Assembly: GCA_021788955.1 (NCBI GenBank)
Contig: JAJYKC010000028.1
Coordinates: 1-10,498, forward strand
DNA length: 10,498 bases
Origin: Acidobacteriota bacterium
GTDB taxonomy: Bacteria > Acidobacteriota > Terriglobia > Bryobacterales > Bryobacteraceae
Reading direction: 5' to 3'
The notes below the pieces were generated by a model. It had not been told where the DNA came from. It ran no database searches and saw only the letters and a list, made by a program, of their open reading frames with translations. Positions 9,239 to 10,498 of the stretch are shown piece after piece. The position numbers and the translations under genes were made by a program. Numbering within the stretch: position 1 is the first letter of the stretch; every line of letters begins with the position of its first letter.

Positions 9239-9328
9239 TTGGCCGAGTGCGGGGGACGATGCGGCAAACAACGCCATCATCAGAACCAATCCAGAGATGA
9301 AAACTCGTCTGCAAGGACGTTTATTCAA
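6224..9328 (-). CDS. N-terminal part of giant PIG-repeat exported protein, signal peptide plus 10.5 PIG repeats
   Basis: The open frame is 1,034 codons starting at TTG (9326-9328). No ATG or GTG lies between this TTG and the in-frame upstream stop, and AAGGGGG sits 5 nt ahead, so TTG is the supported start. Residues 1-29 form a signal peptide: MNKRPCRRVF, hydrophobic ISGLVLMMALFAA, probable cleavage after SSPALG. Residues 31-1022 hold PIG (He_PIG, Ig-like beta-sandwich) repeats of about 80-100 residues. Core signatures include LPPG at residues 79, 171, 538, 638, 826 and 1007, with SGTPT..G and VTDS further on; repeats near residues 300-400 and 690-785 are more diverged. The last repeat runs GGAPPYTWSVLSGVLPPGISL and then loses homology in NLLPASPTWPAG before TGA at 6224-6226, in mid-domain. 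The matching remainder lies in the other frame downstream, so this is the 5' part of one gene of about 2,714 codons. Export through Sec is likely; the final location (secreted or outer surface) is unknown. Confidence 0.88.
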   Translation of the reverse strand: MNKRPCRRVFISGLVLMMALFAASSPALGQVVITTGSNLGTFPLGIFDIFLSATGGTGAYTWTLVSGKLPANTAIRADLPPGTPAGASAAISGFANTANTYTFTLQAASGASTPATRTFTVKIANLMLMERDNTAATPGAFVGTPFSYTFSPLNNTGVVTFGTCGGASMNLPPGLTLSAGGVLSGTPTQSGVYVLDFSITDNNDSLCFSPTVSVHDLQIISPAMLPNGTQYEPYSYPLSASGGTPPYTFTNGGMPSGLAMSSGGMISGTITNAAGPYGMTVTVTDSQRVSYTKWMTLPINGEPPILPAINPYGNFDDCSFGTYCSRPLALNFGTAPYTWAITGLPNGMSARVGSGVTIDSVYPGDVELWGVPLQSGPFTVHAVVTDVNGLTGTQNMTLRVSALGVDNGGVGVLHSTYNVPYSYTYRISGGMGPYSVQLIGGELPHNITASGTAQGIFFGGTPIENGPLFPEFLVTDSAGNRFQLTTPNINANGAPGTTIYLNSIWDLVGPRVVGTDPNLQFTANGAPSYTWTLLSGTLPPGTTLSSSGLLSRTLTTAGSFSFVVEAQDQSNPANFGVRYVTFVATPVSITTAGTLPSGNVGTPYSQTLATTGTSGAATWALGAPNGSWITNNNGNLYLPPGLTLSSAGVLSGTPTTTGDYSFPVTITDAAGNRSWIQFSIQVFAAGQNPPLALNFGPTVGPSLIGTITRQLTASGGVPPYHFSYSPGAPVAPGMRVLDGPPLPTSFPPTTTGGWAGVILNPGSYTTSLRVTDSIGATFDRPVWWTVVNTTLLDQGSLPKATVGAAYSYTFHPYGGSGNFSWTATNLPPGLSISSNGMISGTPAIAGSYSSTVTMTDLTNNTSINYTEAIAVNAFAITTGGVLPQGMISQAYSQQLSAPNCGSGCTWTVASGSLPSEITLSSSGLLSGRPSAFYNSGFLVQAAGSNGTVQKQFSLLINYNTIQPLYISTGAAAGAIFGPNNLNTVIANSLSAQGGAPPYTWSVLSGVLPPGISLTGPGETLGANLLPASPTWPAG
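6241..6303 (-). other. Frameshift breakpoint within a PIG repeat
   Basis: Homology to the PIG pattern leaves one frame after LPPGISL (6303 and below) and continues in the -1 frame at FTYLAG (about 6246). The simplest repair is one extra A in the minus-strand triplet AAA (plus-strand TTT at 6261-6263), giving LGA-K-SIARFTYLAG. This segment then parallels an intact repeat around 4830-4850, where TYLAG is also followed by SYSFDLIATDS. No canonical X-XXY-YYZ slippery heptamer was found before the TGA, so programmed -1 frameshifting is not favoured. Confidence 0.8.
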
Positions 9329-9333
9329 CGCAA

Positions 9334-9340
9334 CCCCCTT
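9334..9340 (-). promoter_or_regulatory. Ribosome-binding site deciding the TTG start
   Basis: The minus strand reads AAGGGGG, a 5-nt spacer TTGCG, then TTG at 9328. It decides the start of the giant gene, because no ATG or GTG is available in that frame between the upstream in-frame TGA and this point. Confidence 0.6.
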
Positions 9341-9376
9341 TCGGGCTCGAACGCCATCGATGAAACAGGAAAAGAT

Positions 9377-9405
9377 ACCATAGAATCCACCTCACATTGC
9401 CCCAA
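9377..9405 (-). promoter_or_regulatory. Candidate proximal sigma-70-like promoter of the giant gene
   Basis: The minus strand has TTGGGG (9400-9405), a 17-bp spacer and TATGGT (9377-9382). Transcription would start near 9370, giving a leader of about 40 nt before the TTG. The match to TTGACA/TATAAT is only partial, so this is a weak call. Confidence 0.25.
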
Positions 9406-9657
9406 GAAGCAGTTCGCGACGAGAGTCACTGTGTCAGGAGGGTCCGCTGCTGCAAATGTGGGGTGCGAGAAAGCGAGCTCTGCTGAAGCCGGCCCACTCC
9501 GTTCGGTGAGTTTCGCAGCTCCGGCGGGGATGCAGTGGCCAAGCTGCGCATATATGGCCGTACGCGACAGCACCAAGCCAACAGCCGGGCCTGCTTTTCG
9601 GCACCTGACGCTCCTGCCCAACGGCAATCGATTTAGCGGCCCGAAATTGATTGGATT

Positions 9658-9686
9658 AGAATACTGCCATTTCACGGTGCTTGCAA
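9658..9686 (-). promoter_or_regulatory. Candidate distal promoter overlapping the CTTGCA repeats
   Basis: The minus strand has TTGCAA (9681-9686), a 17-bp spacer and TATTCT (9658-9663). Each hexamer matches the sigma-70 consensus at 4 of 6 positions. The -35 box overlaps the first of three evenly spaced CTTGCA copies, which would suit control by a DNA-binding protein. The leader to the TTG at 9328 would be about 320 nt, which is long. Confidence 0.3.
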
Positions 9687-9709
9687 TAGTACTTGCATTA
9701 GTTCTTGCA
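9680..9709. repeat. Triple CTTGCA repeat with exact 12-bp period, operator-like
   Basis: CTTGCA occurs at 9680-9685, 9692-9697 and 9704-9709. The first two 12-bp units, CTTGCAATAGTA and CTTGCATTAGTT, agree at 10 of 12 positions. Regular spacing slightly above one helical turn places the copies on nearly the same DNA face, as in operators for cooperatively binding regulators. The regulator is unknown. Confidence 0.5.
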
Positions 9710-9932
9710 ACCACCTTCAAAGTACGCCGCCCTGGACCGCGCCGCAATGGGAGCACGCCAGAAGCCTCCCTGAGAACGGACGGACTATTACGGCTGCAAG
9801 TCAGGCAGAACACGATCCTTGGATGATGCCAGTCCAAAGGTGACCTTCGGATAAGAATTGTACGAAGCGAGAAGGCGTCTGAGAAGCATCGCCTGTTCGT
9901 GTAACGCTCGGCCCTTGGATCTGCCGCCCGTC

Positions 9933-10489
9933 ACTGCGGAAGTTCGCTTGTGTGATGTACGGGGCAGGAAGCCGGGGCGGCGGGCTCCGAGTCGTTCGCA
10001 GCGGGGTCTTCCCGAGTGCCTGCGCCGCCCCTGGGCCAAAACCTCCGGAAACCTCGAAACCTCGCGCTCCATGGACGGTCCCCTCGCGCCTGGCCCGGCG
10101 CAAGCAGCCACCGCCGGACCAAAACGCTCGAAACCCGCCAAACCCAGCAGGGGCCAACCGCTCCCCGCGTTGGTGGGTGAATGCGAACCCATCCCGGCCA
10201 TGCTTCAGTGTGCGGTCGGATTACCTACCTGTTCTACATTCAGATTCGCGACTACAAGATGCTCGATTTGTTGCCTCAATTGGGCGTCCATAATCTCGGG
10301 CTTGGCTTCGATCTCCGCAACAGTCGCTGGTCTAATGCGGGCCTCTATCAATCCGATCATAAGTATCAAGACACGGCCGCCGGGAGTCAGAGGGCTGCAT
10401 ATTGGGTGTCCGGCGTGAGAAAGAACATGCGAACGGTCCAGGGCAACCCTTGCAGCGATTGAAGGCGGGCCATGACGAACTTCCGCAGT
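9933..10489. repeat. Perfect 14-bp inverted repeat pair spanning 557 bp
   Basis: ACTGCGGAAGTTCG at 9933-9946 is repeated as its exact reverse complement at 10476-10489. The pair encloses the GC-rich block and the possible gene fragment. The match does not extend further in either direction and no target-site duplication is visible outside the arms, so a mobile-element origin is only a possibility. Confidence 0.45.
10221..10462 (+). pseudogene. Possible fragment of an Oar-like TonB-dependent receptor gene
   Basis: The plus-strand frame ending at TGA 10460-10462 reads LFYIQIRDYKMLDLLPQLGV, then HNLGLGFDLRNSRWSN and DTAAGSQRAAYWVSGV. This recalls the segment YxQDDYKxxxxLTLNLGLRYD...NPAAG..GAYVFxG of carboxypeptidase-regulatory/Oar-like TonB-dependent outer-membrane receptors, which are numerous in Acidobacteriota. 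It is only about 80 residues long, has no plug domain, signal peptide or barrel end, and the upstream frame does not continue the match. The resemblance is from memory and weak. A minus-strand open frame overlaps its 3' end and competes with this reading. Confidence 0.2.
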
Positions 10490-10498
10490 TCTTTTCCA

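Larger units (their letters stand above)
9329..10498. other. Upstream region without a convincing intact gene
   Basis: Several frames are open here on both strands, but none has recognisable family motifs over its whole length, a good ribosome-binding site and consistent composition together. The part up to about 9720 carries the candidate promoters and CTTGCA repeats. About 9960-10200 is very GC-rich with low-complexity Pro/Arg/Gly translations. About 10220-10462 may hold a decayed gene fragment. A minus-strand frame from the right edge to a stop at 10387-10389 (GKELRKFVMARLQSL, ending DTQYAAL) could instead be the C-terminus of a gene entering from the right. No tRNA, rRNA or intact transposase was seen. 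Confidence 0.5.

Noticed and set aside
9239..9826. A 195-codon plus-strand open frame with a hydrophobic stretch VLAIVLALVLATT
   Set aside because: The hydrophobic stretch is simply the translation of the CTTGCA-type 12-bp repeats. The frame also overlaps the antisense of the signal-peptide coding region.
9325..9837. A 170-codon minus-strand open frame just upstream of the giant gene
   Set aside because: No family motifs, no ribosome-binding site noted, and it covers the promoter and CTTGCA repeat region. It ends overlapping the signal-peptide start and is more likely non-coding.
9817..9840. CCTTGGA ... TCCAAAGG hairpin as a transcription terminator
   Set aside because: The stem needs a bulge and no T-run follows on either strand.
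10205..10389. Minus-strand frame ending at 10205-10207 with a helix-like stretch (AEIEAKPEIMDAQLRQQIEH)
   Set aside because: It looks protein-like over about 50 residues but has no recognised family, its third codon positions are only about half G/C, and it conflicts with two other readings of the same DNA.
9858..10418. A 186-codon plus-strand open frame across the GC-rich block
   Set aside because: Low-complexity Arg/Pro-rich translation with no motif. The length is explained by the high GC content and scarcity of stop codons.

Overview
The window looks like a piece of an Acidobacteriota genome, most likely of the Bryobacterales/Solibacter type. This is inferred from the GC-rich sequence and from the very long exported proteins built from putative-Ig (PIG) repeats followed by Cys-paired BACON-like repeats, a protein style abundant in that group. 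No phylogenetic marker gene is present, so the assignment is tentative.

About 9.3 kb of the 10.5 kb is one leftward (minus-strand) operon-like unit. It opens at position 9328 with a TTG start behind an AAGGGGG ribosome-binding site and a typical signal peptide. It then runs through about 21 tandem PIG repeats, one linker domain of BACON-like type (3027-3311) and seven BACON-like repeats (1188-3026), to a stop at 1185. As sequenced, the reading frame is broken once, near 6261-6263, inside a PIG repeat. The two open frames (6224-9328 and 1185-6332) are therefore best read as halves of one protein of roughly 2,714 residues, split by a missing base (a real mutation or a sequence error).

A second minus-strand gene follows 35 bp downstream, starting at 1149 with a good ribosome-binding site. 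It is open to the left edge of the window (383 codons, no stop). It encodes another exported beta-rich protein: a signal peptide, a nidogen-like globular domain and the start of a repetitive GN-rich domain like DUF7305. The two genes together look like a cell-surface or extracellular adhesion/matrix locus. No enzyme, transporter or anchor signal (LPXTG, PEP-CTERM) is visible in either.

The right 1.17 kb (9329-10498) has no convincing intact gene. It holds candidate promoters for the operon, a striking triple CTTGCA repeat at exact 12-bp spacing overlapping one candidate -35 box, a GC-rich block with a diverged direct repeat, a perfect 14-bp inverted repeat pair 557 bp across, and a possible fragment of a decayed outer-membrane receptor gene. 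No RNA genes, CRISPR arrays or intact insertion sequences were seen. No clearly new multi-gene system is visible; the most notable features are the broken giant PIG/BACON protein and the unexplained operator-like repeat upstream.
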